From CAZKUN01 sp964555935 (GTDB lineage: Bacteria; Armatimonadota; Zipacnadia; Zipacnadales; VGFC01), in the NCBI GenBank assembly GCA_964555935.1, contig CAZKUN010000001.1:53496-117495 (forward strand): 64,000 nucleotides of DNA, in the 5' to 3' direction. Shown here piece after piece: positions 17,540-26,997 of this stretch. Both the position numbers and the translations under genes were made by a program. The notes under the pieces are model-generated. The model was given only the letters and a program-made list of their open reading frames with translations. It was not told the origin of the DNA and searched no databases. Position 1 is the stretch's first letter; every line of letters starts with the position of its first letter.

Positions 17540-18127
17540 TCATCGAGAGGTGGGGTAAGACTGCACGGTCACCAGTTTGCGGAGATCACGCAGCTTGGCC
17601 TCGCCGATTCCGGGGACTTCGATGAGATCATCCACGACGCGGAACGGACCGTACTGCGTTCGATGCTTGATGATGCGTCCGGCGATCTCGTCGCCGATGC
17701 CCGGCAGCGTCTTCAACTGCTCCGCTGTCGCGCGATTCACATCAACCGGAGGGCCAAGGGGAACGGCGATGGGGCGATCGGGTTCGACGACCGGTTGGCG
17801 GAAGGGGATCTCAAGCCGGGCCCCATCCGACAGCGGCGCCGCCAGGTTGGCTGAAGCCTCGTCGGCATTCTCCAGCAGCCCGCCCGCCGCCTGGACCGCC
17901 TGCCACGCCCGGGCCTCGACCGGCAGCTCATACACGTCGGGCGCGCGGACCGCGCCCGTGACGTGCACGTAGATCTTCACCGGCGCGGCGTCGGCAGCGG
18001 GCTCGACGTAGATCTCAGCATTCTCGAGGGGCGATGCAGTGCGCGAGTTGCCGTAGATCCCAAGCGCGACGGCGCCGAGGATCGCCAGAATTGCCACTCC
18101 GACCCCGATTTTCTGTGCCTGAGTCAT
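17540..18127 (-). CDS. comEA: ComEA-family DNA-binding competence protein
   Basis: A 195-residue periplasmic DNA-binding protein anchored by one N-terminal helix (IGVGVAILAILGAVALGIYG). It has an SLBB domain (KIYVHVTGAVRAPDVYEL, about 50-105) and a C-terminal double helix-hairpin-helix (VDVNRATAEQLKTLPGIGDEIAGRI, split at the loop, then DDLIEVPGIGEAKLRDL). ComEA captures incoming double-stranded DNA for ComEC, encoded 10 nt downstream as one operon. No late pilus genes are in the window. Confidence 0.93.
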   Translation of the reverse strand: MTQAQKIGVGVAILAILGAVALGIYGNSRTASPLENAEIYVEPAADAAPVKIYVHVTGAVRAPDVYELPVEARAWQAVQAAGGLLENADEASANLAAPLSDGARLEIPFRQPVVEPDRPIAVPLGPPVDVNRATAEQLKTLPGIGDEIAGRIIKHRTQYGPFRVVDDLIEVPGIGEAKLRDLRKLVTVQSYPTSR

Positions 18128-18150
18128 AGTCTTCTCGAGCTACGTCGCCC

Positions 18151-18837
18151 TCAGCGGGTCATCAGCGAAATCACCAGCCACGTCAGCAACAGGGCCCCAC
18201 ACGCCATCCACGCGCATCCGAGGCCAACCTGCCCCACCCGATCCATCATCGTTGTCGGTCCGGCCGACAGCGGCTTCCGTTCGATCACGACGGCCGCCTG
18301 CAGGCTGTCGTCCGTGAACGGCAGTCTGCAGTGGTAGCACCTCTCCCGCCGCCTGTCCTGCACCTGGCCACACTGCGGACAGGGAGCAGCCATGTGGCGC
18401 CGGGCCTCGCGCGTAGCCGCGATAACGCCACGGCACTGCCAGCACCTGAGGGCGCCCACGCGGTTCGTGTAACGGCAGTGCGGGCATGCGGTCCGCTCAT
18501 CCCTCAGTGGAGATGCGCGGCGAACCTTCCTCGAGGGCTTCCGCCGAACGCGGGCAGCCCCGGGGGTCACCGTCTCGGCAGGCTCGGGCTCGATCACCGC
18601 GACGGCAACCGGCGGCTCTGAAAGAGCCGACACGCCTATCTCAGTCTCCGGCGCGAGGTCGAACAGAGGCCCCACAGGTCGCGGAGCAGGCGGCGCCGAC
18701 GGCACGATCAACCCACCAAGGTCGATGTCGCGCGGCTGAGCCCCTACCAGACTGCCCATGCAGGCCTTGCAGACGGTAACGATCAGCGAGTGCGAGTTCT
18801 CCGCACCGCAATGTGGACAATCGACCGCCTTCCGCAT
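18151..18837 (-). CDS. Triple zinc-ribbon membrane-anchored protein
   Basis: A 228-residue protein, family not recognised beyond zinc ribbons. It carries three CxxC pairs of pairs: CPHC...CKAC at the N-terminus, then after a Pro-rich linker CPHC...CWQC and CPQC...CYHC. The C-terminus is a single membrane helix (CAWMACGALLLTWLVISL). ATG 18837 follows GAGGAG closely. It precedes comEA by 23 nt on the same strand and may be co-transcribed with the competence genes. A zinc-binding membrane adaptor is plausible; no enzyme motif is seen. Confidence 0.75.
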   Translation of the reverse strand: MRKAVDCPHCGAENSHSLIVTVCKACMGSLVGAQPRDIDLGGLIVPSAPPAPRPVGPLFDLAPETEIGVSALSEPPVAVAVIEPEPAETVTPGAARVRRKPSRKVRRASPLRDERTACPHCRYTNRVGALRCWQCRGVIAATREARRHMAAPCPQCGQVQDRRRERCYHCRLPFTDDSLQAAVVIERKPLSAGPTTMMDRVGQVGLGCAWMACGALLLTWLVISLMTR

Positions 18838-18944
18838 CTCTCCTCACCCACCTCGTGCCCATCCATTGAGCACGCAAGATATTCGCTAGATTCACCAGTA
18901 GTCCTGCAATATACTGGCCAATCGACGGTGGGCGTGTGGCGGAG

Positions 18945-21887
18945 TTACTCAGACGCAGCGGCCCGCACCTCGATCTCGTCGAACGAGCACGTGTCCCCGT
19001 GTCCCCCATGGCCGCTGTAGAGGCCTATGTCGATGTACGCTTGGGCAAAGCCCAATTCGTGGGGACCGGACCCGCATTCGATGCCGTCAATGGTCAGCCG
19101 GTACGCGTGCGTATCGATGACGAGAACAGCCTCGTGGGATCGGTCTGGTGCAAACCCACGCCAGTCCGTGAGCGTCCGCTGCCAGTTCGTCGCGGGGGCA
19201 TCTCCGTTCTCAACGCGGATCTGCAGGCGCGGATCGCAGCGGATGTGGAGAAAGTCGTCTGCCGTCCCGGATGCCGTGGGCAGCAACCGGAAGCTCTGCA
19301 TCAGGTACCATTCGTGGCCGGCGTGGTTGTATGTGAACCGGTAGCGGAACTCGAGCGGCCGAGTGCCGAAGTCGAAGGGCTCCGTCGAGCGCAGGCTCAG
19401 GCCCCGTGAATTGCCGGTCAACTCGAGTCTCAACTCGCCGCCTTCGCAACTGACACCGTCGGCATCGAGGTCACCACTCCAGCGCTGAGGGTCGAGCGAA
19501 TCGAAGGTCTCCAGCCATGGGAGTTCGGCTCCTGCCGCCGCTTGCTCGGGGATGGGCACTGGGCGTGAGCGGGCGGGGCGCGCGGACACCGATTCGCCGT
19601 GGAGGGCTGCGGCCCGGCGGAGCAGCTCTGCCATGCGCTCGTTGATGGGCCCGGGCAAGGCGCTCGCCTCGACCGAGAGAGCTATCAGTTCGGCTGGCTC
19701 CCCCGATGTGTCGGCAGTGCGCTCAAGTAGCGGGTGATTCTCGTTCTCTCTGAGGCCCCACTCGATCGCGCATAGGCGAGCGTCCGCCTCCCGATCAACC
19801 GCAAGGCGACGAGAGATCTCCCCCTGCCCCGCCGAGTTCCCGATGGCGATAAGCGCTGTCTCTCGCGCGCCGAGGGCGACTTGAACGGTCAACCCGGGCT
19901 TCGCTTGCTTCCACGCGAGCGCTCGCTCGTGCAGCAACTCCCGGCACCACAGCCGGTTCGGCAGGCCAATCCGGCGCGTGTCGACCGTCAGACTGACGAC
20001 CTGCGCCGCAAAGGGGTTGTGGACCACGATGCACGTCTGATCGCCGGTCCGGCCGTACCGCTCAACCCTCACCTCCGGCGCCGACGCCGTCGTCCACGGC
20101 ACGGGATGCCACTCCAGATCGGCGAGAAGCCTGAGCAGCGGCACGACTCGACGATACCCCTCGCGCATCTGCTCCTGGCCCCAGTCACCGCGCCCATACC
20201 CGCCGGGGAAGACATCCAGCACCAGGCACTCATCCAATAGCAGATCATCAACAGGCTCGTCGGAAGGGAGATTGGTCACGACCTTGTTCGGCGCCAGCGC
20301 CCGGTAGCGCTCGAAGAGGCGACCCGACGGCGACATCCAATGCTCCTTGCCGACCACGTCGAACTCGTGGAACGGGAACGGAGCGTTGTGATTGTATGCG
20401 TTGACCAGAATCTTGCGGGCACCTAAACGCCGGCGCAATCCGGCAACGTACTCGAACGCCGGCATCGCGATGAGTTGACACGGCTGCAGCGTTGTGGGAT
20501 CGAAACACGCCGCAAGGTCGGCGGCGGCGAGGTGCTTTGGGTCGTAGTCCACGGTGGTCAAGTGACTGGAGTACGAGTCGAGGTATTGCCCGTCGCCCCA
20601 ATCGGGGCGCCTGATGTTCGCCGCGAGCCAGTCGAGATAGAGTTCCGCCGCGCCGCCGGGAATGTCGGGATCAAGCACGAGCGGGAACTGGGCCGCCCAG
20701 CGACTCCCCGCCACCCACGGGTACTGCCCGACCGCGCCGATCACCAACTCCCCATCCGCATCCCGCACGCCCGACGCCAGAATCGCGCGGCACATCTGCT
20801 TCACGTTGCGGTAAGGACCGGTGTCGGTGCTGGCGGATGCTTCCGCATCCGCCTCGGCGGCGTATGCAATCAGCCGCTGCATGATCTCGTTACGCGTTGG
20901 ATGATGGTTGAAGTCCCCGAAGTGAAGCTGGAACATCGAGGGCTCGATGTACGGGAACGATTCGATGCCGAGAGACCGGTTGTGCTGCAACGCATCGGCG
21001 TCAATCGGCGCTTCGTGAAACCGCAGACCGAAGTCCGACACGGGAGGGGCGATGTGCAAGATGTCGCCCCACGCGAACCACCCGCCCCCATCGCCTCGTT
21101 GAGAAACCAGATCGCCATGGTAAGCATCCAACACGCCGCGCAGCCCCCACCCATTGGCTGCCCCGTAGACGCCGAGGGCGACGTTGGCCTCGCGAGGGTG
21201 CTTGCGCGTCAGTTCCGTCAGAGCGACATCGATGGTGAGGCTGAAGAGGTCGGTGGATCCGTCGAAGCTCGCGTGGGAGATCTGCGGCCGGTCGATGCGC
21301 GTCCCTAGCGCGAGCGTCGCTCGCTCCGACGAGATCGCCGTAATGGGCCAGAGGTCGAGCTTCCCGCTGCCGACGGCGCAGCCGGTGGCGTTGTCCAGCA
21401 CGTCGCCGCCGGTGATGGGGATACTGCGGTCGAGGTTCCGGTGAAATGTCCAGCCCTCGCCGGCGACCGGGAGCGAGAACCGCAGGCTGATGGCGCGATC
21501 CGAGCCGGTGGTGTCGTGCAGGCGCGCGTCAATGCTGCGGAGGCTCCCTTCGCCGAGGGCCATCGTGGCGTGGAGCCTGACTCCCAGCGCCGCACCTTCA
21601 AGCACCAGGCGCCCGTCTTGCTCCACCGCCCGGCACTTCACAGGCACGAACTCGCAGCCGGCGGCATGATCGGCAATGGAGAAGCCGGACAGATGCGGCG
21701 ACCGCCCCGTCTCAATGGGCCGTCCGCCGACCGCCACCCCGGATATCCGCCCGGTGGCGGGATCCAGCGATAGTTGAACGTCGCCCGATGTCAGGGGGAT
21801 CTCCGCGGCCAATGCGCCACACGCCGCTATCGCCGCTAGCAGACAGCCAAGCACAGGACGCGTCCTCCCATGGCCCCGGCAGCGCAA
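18945..21887 (-). CDS. Large secreted glycoside-hydrolase-like protein with C-terminal lectin-like domain
   Basis: A 980-residue secreted protein. The signal peptide is PVLGCLLAAIAACGALAA. An N-terminal beta-sandwich (about 25-250) precedes a central TIM-barrel-like region with QYLDSYSSHLTTVDYDP, AMPAFEYVAGLRRRL and DECLVLDVFPGGYGRGDW. The C-terminal 180 residues (LPWLETFDSLDPQRWSGD to GHGDTCSFDEIEVR) form a LamG/concanavalin-like beta-sandwich. Such architectures suit large glycosidases, but I cannot name the GH family. I place the start at TTG 21887: it lies 1 bp after the RNase E/G stop, the GGAG of that stop region serves as RBS, and the signal peptide then begins near the N-terminus. The longer open frame only overlaps the RNase gene. 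Confidence 0.6.
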   Translation of the reverse strand: MRCRGHGRTRPVLGCLLAAIAACGALAAEIPLTSGDVQLSLDPATGRISGVAVGGRPIETGRSPHLSGFSIADHAAGCEFVPVKCRAVEQDGRLVLEGAALGVRLHATMALGEGSLRSIDARLHDTTGSDRAISLRFSLPVAGEGWTFHRNLDRSIPITGGDVLDNATGCAVGSGKLDLWPITAISSERATLALGTRIDRPQISHASFDGSTDLFSLTIDVALTELTRKHPREANVALGVYGAANGWGLRGVLDAYHGDLVSQRGDGGGWFAWGDILHIAPPVSDFGLRFHEAPIDADALQHNRSLGIESFPYIEPSMFQLHFGDFNHHPTRNEIMQRLIAYAAEADAEASASTDTGPYRNVKQMCRAILASGVRDADGELVIGAVGQYPWVAGSRWAAQFPLVLDPDIPGGAAELYLDWLAANIRRPDWGDGQYLDSYSSHLTTVDYDPKHLAAADLAACFDPTTLQPCQLIAMPAFEYVAGLRRRLGARKILVNAYNHNAPFPFHEFDVVGKEHWMSPSGRLFERYRALAPNKVVTNLPSDEPVDDLLLDECLVLDVFPGGYGRGDWGQEQMREGYRRVVPLLRLLADLEWHPVPWTTASAPEVRVERYGRTGDQTCIVVHNPFAAQVVSLTVDTRRIGLPNRLWCRELLHERALAWKQAKPGLTVQVALGARETALIAIGNSAGQGEISRRLAVDREADARLCAIEWGLRENENHPLLERTADTSGEPAELIALSVEASALPGPINERMAELLRRAAALHGESVSARPARSRPVPIPEQAAAGAELPWLETFDSLDPQRWSGDLDADGVSCEGGELRLELTGNSRGLSLRSTEPFDFGTRPLEFRYRFTYNHAGHEWYLMQSFRLLPTASGTADDFLHIRCDPRLQIRVENGDAPATNWQRTLTDWRGFAPDRSHEAVLVIDTHAYRLTIDGIECGSGPHELGFAQAYIDIGLYSGHGGHGDTCSFDEIEVRAAASE

Positions 21888-21888
21888 A

Positions 21889-24336
21889 CTACTCCTCCGA
21901 CGGTTCGCCCCCACCAGTCGCATCGGTTGCGGGTGCCTCGTCCGTCGGCGCGTCGTCCGTGGGCCCCTCGGCGGGCTTAGTAGCGGGCTTAGCAGCAGCC
22001 TTCTTGCGCCTCCGTCGGCGACGACGCGGTGCGGGGCGCTTCGCCGGTTTCTCGGCGGGCTCATCGGCCGGCTGTTCCGCGGGAGCGTCCGAGGCTTCCT
22101 CAGCGGGCGGGTCGGCAGGCGATTCGCTCGCATCCTGCTCGGACTTGTCGGCGGATTTGGCGGCGGAAGCCTTCCTCCGTCGGCGACGCCGCTTGGGCGA
22201 ACGCTTGGCGGGCTTCTCGGCCGGCGGTTCGGCCGATTCCTCGACAGACTGCTCCGAGGGCTGCTCGTCAGGCGGATCAGCGGGCTCTTCAGCAGGCTTC
22301 TCGGCGGGTGCCTCTACGGGAGCCATGCGACGGCGACGCCTCTCGGCCAACGAGTCGGCCGGTTCCTCCGCAGGCTGCGCCGCAGGCTCGGCGGCTGGCG
22401 CGTCAGCGGGCGGCTCGACCGGTTGCTCGTCGGGTTTCGCAGTGGACCGGGCGCGGGAACTCCTCCGCCGTCGACGTCGGGGGGCGGGCCGCTCGGCCGG
22501 TTCGGCGTCGGGCTGTTCCGCCGGTTCCTCGACCCGTAGCTCGGCAGACATGTCAGCAAGCAGATCGTTAGGCTGCTCGTCGGCCCCTTCGCTGGGTCCG
22601 GCGTCGACGCCACGACCGGAGCCCCTCCGCCGACGGCGGCGCCGAGACGTGCGGGTGGCGACCGTGCCACGCACGTACGACCGCCCCACCTCCGTCAGTC
22701 TCGCCGCAAGCGGCTGGTCGATAGCCGGCGGCGCGTCAGGCACGTGGACGATGACGCCATCAACAAGAGCCATCAGTCCCTCGGAGGGGATGTCCAGCAC
22801 GTGGTGCGGCTCAATATCGATGACATCCGTCGCGGTGAAGGGAAGCCCGGCGCCCGTCAGGCCCTTCGGCGCGTCGCCGTTGATGATGAACCGCTCGGGG
22901 TGCAGGCTCACGTTGCAGCGCACGTGGATGTTGCGGCCGAGGTCATCCTCGAGCAGGCCGATCTCAGCGGCGCCCGCCCCGATGAGGTGCAGGCCGATGG
23001 TCGGCGTGCATGTCACGCGGAAGTCGGGGGACTTGCCCTTGGCAACGAGTTCTTTGAGCCGATCCTCGATGCGGATGGCCGTCGTCTCGGCGGATGCGAT
23101 TCGCCCGCGGCCTTCGCATGTCGGACAAGTGCTTTGCATCTGCACGGAGAGCGGATCGCCGGTGCGCTTGCGCGTCATCTCGACGAGTCCGAGCGGCGTG
23201 AGGTGAACCACGCGCGTCCGAACGCGGTCGCGCTTGAGTTCATCTTTCAGCTTCGCCATGACCTTGCGACGATGGTTCGGGTTGTCCATGTCGATAAAGT
23301 CGATGACGATGATCCCGCCAATGTCGCGGACCCGAGTCTGTCGGACGACCTCCTCGACTGCCAGCAGGTTGGTCTGCACGACCGTGTCAGCGAGGCTGCC
23401 CGCGCCAGTGAACTTGCCTGAGTTTACGTCGATTGCAGTGAGGGCCTCAGTGTGGTCGATGTTGATATGCCCGCCTCGCGGCAGCCACACGCGACGGCGG
23501 AGGGCGCGTTCGATCTGCTTCTCCAGATCGTACTTGATGAATATCGGCTCGGCGCCCTCATACCGCTCAATGCGGTCCCCGAGGTTCGGCGCAATCTGCT
23601 CGACCAGGTTGACTACTTTGGAGTGGACATCCGGGTCATCCACGACAAAGCGCTCGACATCGTCAGAGAAGACGTCGCGGATGATCTCGAAGACGAGGCT
23701 GAGGTCTTCGTGGATGAGCGCCGGCGAGGGAGTTCGCTTCGCGCGCTGTTCGATCGAGGACCACACACGCGTCAGGAAGGTCACGTCGCGCTGCAGTTCC
23801 ACGCGTCCCACGCCCTCGGCGCGAGTGCGGATGATGATCCCCATGCCATCCGGACGGATCTTCTCGCCCAGGTCGCGAAGCCGCCGGCGCTCCTCATCGT
23901 CTGCGATCTTGCGACTGACCCCGACTTTCTCGCCGCCCTGGACCATCAGCACCAGGTATCGACCGGGCAGGGACACCCGCCGCATCGCGCGCGGACCCTT
24001 GGTTCCAACCGATCCCTTAGTGACCTGCATCAGGATCTCTTGGCCCGGCTTAAGCACGTCGGCGATCGGGGGGAAAGAGTCCATCTTGCGACGCAGCATC
24101 TTCTTCGACGGCTCTTCCAGCACGGCATCGGACACGTGCAGGAAGACATTTCTATCCAGCCCGCAATCGACGAATGCCGCATCCAAACCAACCACTACAT
24201 TTTGAACGGTACCCTTGTATATATTGCCGAGCACTGCTTTCTCGCGTTCGAGTTTCAACTCAGCGAGAACGCCGTCCTCGACCATGGCCACCCGCGTCTC
24301 GCGATGGCCGACATTTACGACAATTTCCTTGCGCAT
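21889..24336 (-). CDS. Ribonuclease E/G with arginine-rich C-terminal tail
   Basis: An 815-residue endoribonuclease for mRNA decay and rRNA/tRNA processing. The catalytic core covers about 1-500: an S1-like domain (AVLGNIYKGTVQNVV, AFVDCGL), DNase-I-like catalytic aspartates D303 (AIDVNSGKF) and D346 (IVIDFIDMD), and a zinc-link CPTC at 404-407. These positions equal those of E. coli RNase E. The tail from about 565 is Pro/Ala/Glu-rich with repeated arginine blocks (five runs of five or more Arg), probably RNA-binding and disordered. The tail is unlike the E. coli degradosome scaffold. ATG 24336 has GAGGA about 8 nt upstream. The TIGR03960 gene lies 34 nt upstream, a well-known pairing. Assignment as rng or rne is left open. 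Confidence 0.95.
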   Translation of the reverse strand: MRKEIVVNVGHRETRVAMVEDGVLAELKLEREKAVLGNIYKGTVQNVVVGLDAAFVDCGLDRNVFLHVSDAVLEEPSKKMLRRKMDSFPPIADVLKPGQEILMQVTKGSVGTKGPRAMRRVSLPGRYLVLMVQGGEKVGVSRKIADDEERRRLRDLGEKIRPDGMGIIIRTRAEGVGRVELQRDVTFLTRVWSSIEQRAKRTPSPALIHEDLSLVFEIIRDVFSDDVERFVVDDPDVHSKVVNLVEQIAPNLGDRIERYEGAEPIFIKYDLEKQIERALRRRVWLPRGGHINIDHTEALTAIDVNSGKFTGAGSLADTVVQTNLLAVEEVVRQTRVRDIGGIIVIDFIDMDNPNHRRKVMAKLKDELKRDRVRTRVVHLTPLGLVEMTRKRTGDPLSVQMQSTCPTCEGRGRIASAETTAIRIEDRLKELVAKGKSPDFRVTCTPTIGLHLIGAGAAEIGLLEDDLGRNIHVRCNVSLHPERFIINGDAPKGLTGAGLPFTATDVIDIEPHHVLDIPSEGLMALVDGVIVHVPDAPPAIDQPLAARLTEVGRSYVRGTVATRTSRRRRRRRGSGRGVDAGPSEGADEQPNDLLADMSAELRVEEPAEQPDAEPAERPAPRRRRRRSSRARSTAKPDEQPVEPPADAPAAEPAAQPAEEPADSLAERRRRRMAPVEAPAEKPAEEPADPPDEQPSEQSVEESAEPPAEKPAKRSPKRRRRRRKASAAKSADKSEQDASESPADPPAEEASDAPAEQPADEPAEKPAKRPAPRRRRRRRKKAAAKPATKPAEGPTDDAPTDEAPATDATGGGEPSEE

Positions 24337-24370
24337 GGCAAGTCCTCTGCTCCCAATCCGCATTCTGCGA

Positions 24371-26938
24371 CTAGCGGACCTGCTCCTGTGTCAGCAAACG
24401 TCGGCGATGCAGTCGCGAGACCGTCGCCGGTGCCTGGCCCGCCTCCACCAACTCGCGGTTGATGGCCAGGGCCACTTCATCAGGTTTCACCAGGTCCTCG
24501 TCGGTGCAGATGAGCGTAAGTTCTAGCCCAGGCTCGCCTTCGGCAAGCGATGCCGAGATGATGCCGGGCCGAATATCCACTATTTTATGCCCGCGCTTCG
24601 TCTCGCGGTCGATCTCAATCGCCGGTCGCGCCAGCATCGCGTCAAGCGCGCTAGCCAACGCGTCCTCTGTTACGTCGTCAAGCAGCACCAGATACGCGGC
24701 CTGGGCCATGCGTCCGAAGGGCGATTTTCCCTGTCGCGGGGCAACCTCAACCGACCGCAGCGACAGTCCCTCCGGAAGCTCCGCGCTCAGCGCCCGAGCA
24801 AAGTCCTTCGGGTCGACCCTCTCAAGCAGCTCCATGGCACACGGCTCCGCGTCGCCCGTCACCCCAACCGCCAGCGGGCGCGCGATTGTCATGCGAGGCC
24901 TCTGGTTGAAGCCCTGCGTGTACGCCACCGGCAATCCCGCCCGGCGCGCCGCGCGTTGCAGGGCGCGGCTGACGTCCAGGTGCGAGACGAACCGGATTGC
25001 TTCTCCCTTTGAGAACTCGATGATGGCCCGGTACGGCGGCGCGTCTTCATTCTTTGGCGGCTTCGGCGCCGGCGGCGTATCGATGCGCTCAGCCCGGCTC
25101 TGGGCTGGTGCAGTGGCCTGCTCGCAACACGCCTGCAGCCCGCAGACGGTGCACTGCCCCTCGCGGCAGTCGGGCGTCGTCATCGCGCCCTCGGCAAGCT
25201 CCATCTCCTGCGCGCGGAACTCGGCTGTGATGCCCGTGTCGATGTGCCCCCACGGACCGGACGCAGCATCGGTCAGGGCGCGCGTCGCCTCTACGTCGAT
25301 GCTCCTGTCACGCGCACCCAGCGCCGCTTCCCACCGCGCCGCTGAGAACCATTCGTGCCACGATTCGAGCGCCTCGCCATTTTGAGCCACGTCGTAGATG
25401 ACGGGCGCCAGATCGCGCGACCCGCGCGCCAGAATGCCCTCGAGAGCGGTCTGGTCGGGCGAACTCATCTTCAGATGCACCGCCCGATCCCGAATGGCCT
25501 CCTGGAGGAGGCGATGCTTGCGGGTCAGCTCCGCGCGGGTGCACTGTGGCTGGACCTCAAACACTGAGTGTGGCTTGGGCACGAAGCCCGATATGGTGAC
25601 CGGAATCCGCAGCCGGCTACGGCGATTCCCAAGTTCCTCACGGCCAATGTCGGCGAGTTCCTTGACGGTCCCGGCGATGGCGAGGATGTCCTCGTCGGTC
25701 TCGGTGGGGAGACCGATCATGAAGTACAGCTTGACCGAGTGCCACCCACCTCGGAACGCCGCGCGCGCCGCCTCGTGGAGGTTCTCAGTCGTCACGTTCT
25801 TGTTGATGACATCGCGCAGTCGCTGCGAGCCCGCCTCCGGCGCGAGGGTGATGGAGCTTTTCTTCGCCCGACTGACTCGCTCGGCAAGCTCGACCCCGAA
25901 CTGATCCGTGCGTAGCGAAGGCAGCGAGATCGAAACGTGCTTGTCTCCGAAGTTCTCGGCGACGGCATCCACGAGCTGGACGATGTAGGGGTAGTCCGTG
26001 CAGCTCAGCGACGAGAGCGATATCTGTTCGTAGCCGGTCGACTGCAGGATGTCGCCGGCCAGCCCCTTGAGCGTGTCCAGGGAACGCTGACGCACGGGGC
26101 GATAGAGCATCCCCGCCTGGCAGAAACGACATCCGTGCGTGCAGCCACGGTTGATCTCAAGTTGCGCGCGATCATGCACGATCTCGAGAAAAGGCACGAT
26201 GGGGCGCTTGGGATACGGCGCATCATCGAGGCTGGCGACGAGCCGGCGCTCAACTATGGGCGGCGCGTCATCGATCGGCACGGGACGTCCCGCCTCATCC
26301 GGCTCGTACAGCGACGGCACGTACACGCCTGGAATCGCCGCCAGTCGCCTCAGCAGCGCCTCGCGAGTCTCCCCATCGGGGCGGTCTACCCGCGCGTCGA
26401 TCACGTCATTGAGCGCATCCTCACCGTCGCCGATCACAATGGCATCGAAAAAGGGAGCCACAGGCTCGGGCGACGCCGCGCACGGTCCGCCGCCGATAAC
26501 GATTGGGGCGTCCTCGCCCCGCTCAGCCGCCCAGGCCGACACGCCGCCAAGCTCAAGCAGCCGGACGATACCGGGGTAGTTCATCTCGTGCTGAAGCGTG
26601 ATCCCGATGATATCCAACTCGCGCAGGGGGATGCCCGTCTCCAGCGTGGTAAGCAGCTCGCCGCTCGCGCGCAGCGCCTCAGCCTTGTCAGGCCAGGGCA
26701 CGAACACGCGCTCGCACGCGGTGTCATCACGTCGATTGGCGACCTCGTAGAGGATCCGGGAGCCGAGGTGGGACATCCCCACGTCGTACGCGTCGGGGTA
26801 ACTGAGAGCCATGCGGCATTTCAGCCGCGCGCCCGATTTGACTACTTGGTTCCACTCGCCGCCGGCATACCTGGCCGGCTTCTGAACATCTCCGATCGAT
26901 TGCTCCAGCTTGAGGCCCCTTCCTCGGATGTCGCCCAT
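24371..26938 (-). CDS. TIGR03960-family radical SAM / DUF2344 fusion protein
   Basis: An 855-residue protein. A B12-binding-like Rossmann part (about 1-245) precedes a radical SAM core with CTHGCRFC (C266, C270, C273, CxxxCxxC) for a 4Fe-4S cluster and S-adenosylmethionine. A Cys-rich linker (CREGQCTVCGLQACCEQ near 605-620) joins it to a DUF2344 domain from about 650 (EFSKGEAIRFVSHLDVSRALQRA) to the end. The family is almost always encoded before RNase E/G and often before rplU-rpmA; its substrate is not established, though a link to ribosome or rRNA modification is often suggested. The fusion of both parts in one protein is common. ATG 26938 is used. rplU/rpmA do not follow here. Confidence 0.92.
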   Translation of the reverse strand: MGDIRGRGLKLEQSIGDVQKPARYAGGEWNQVVKSGARLKCRMALSYPDAYDVGMSHLGSRILYEVANRRDDTACERVFVPWPDKAEALRASGELLTTLETGIPLRELDIIGITLQHEMNYPGIVRLLELGGVSAWAAERGEDAPIVIGGGPCAASPEPVAPFFDAIVIGDGEDALNDVIDARVDRPDGETREALLRRLAAIPGVYVPSLYEPDEAGRPVPIDDAPPIVERRLVASLDDAPYPKRPIVPFLEIVHDRAQLEINRGCTHGCRFCQAGMLYRPVRQRSLDTLKGLAGDILQSTGYEQISLSSLSCTDYPYIVQLVDAVAENFGDKHVSISLPSLRTDQFGVELAERVSRAKKSSITLAPEAGSQRLRDVINKNVTTENLHEAARAAFRGGWHSVKLYFMIGLPTETDEDILAIAGTVKELADIGREELGNRRSRLRIPVTISGFVPKPHSVFEVQPQCTRAELTRKHRLLQEAIRDRAVHLKMSSPDQTALEGILARGSRDLAPVIYDVAQNGEALESWHEWFSAARWEAALGARDRSIDVEATRALTDAASGPWGHIDTGITAEFRAQEMELAEGAMTTPDCREGQCTVCGLQACCEQATAPAQSRAERIDTPPAPKPPKNEDAPPYRAIIEFSKGEAIRFVSHLDVSRALQRAARRAGLPVAYTQGFNQRPRMTIARPLAVGVTGDAEPCAMELLERVDPKDFARALSAELPEGLSLRSVEVAPRQGKSPFGRMAQAAYLVLLDDVTEDALASALDAMLARPAIEIDRETKRGHKIVDIRPGIISASLAEGEPGLELTLICTDEDLVKPDEVALAINRELVEAGQAPATVSRLHRRRLLTQEQVR

Positions 26939-26997
26939 GCGGGCGCTCTACAAGGGGATTGTAGCGGGTGAACCGGGGACTGTCAACGCGTGGGACG

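Noticed and set aside
22010..22640. Recurring GC-rich blocks that could look like a CRISPR or DNA repeat array
   Set aside because: The blocks encode arginine runs of the RNase tail in frame; spacers are not unique sequences and lengths vary.
21788..23206. Plus-strand Ser/Ala/Gly-rich open frame of 472 codons, resembling a surface repeat protein
   Set aside because: It lies opposite the Pro/Ala/Glu-Arg tail of the RNase; the repeats come from that tail read in reverse, and RNase coding is certain.
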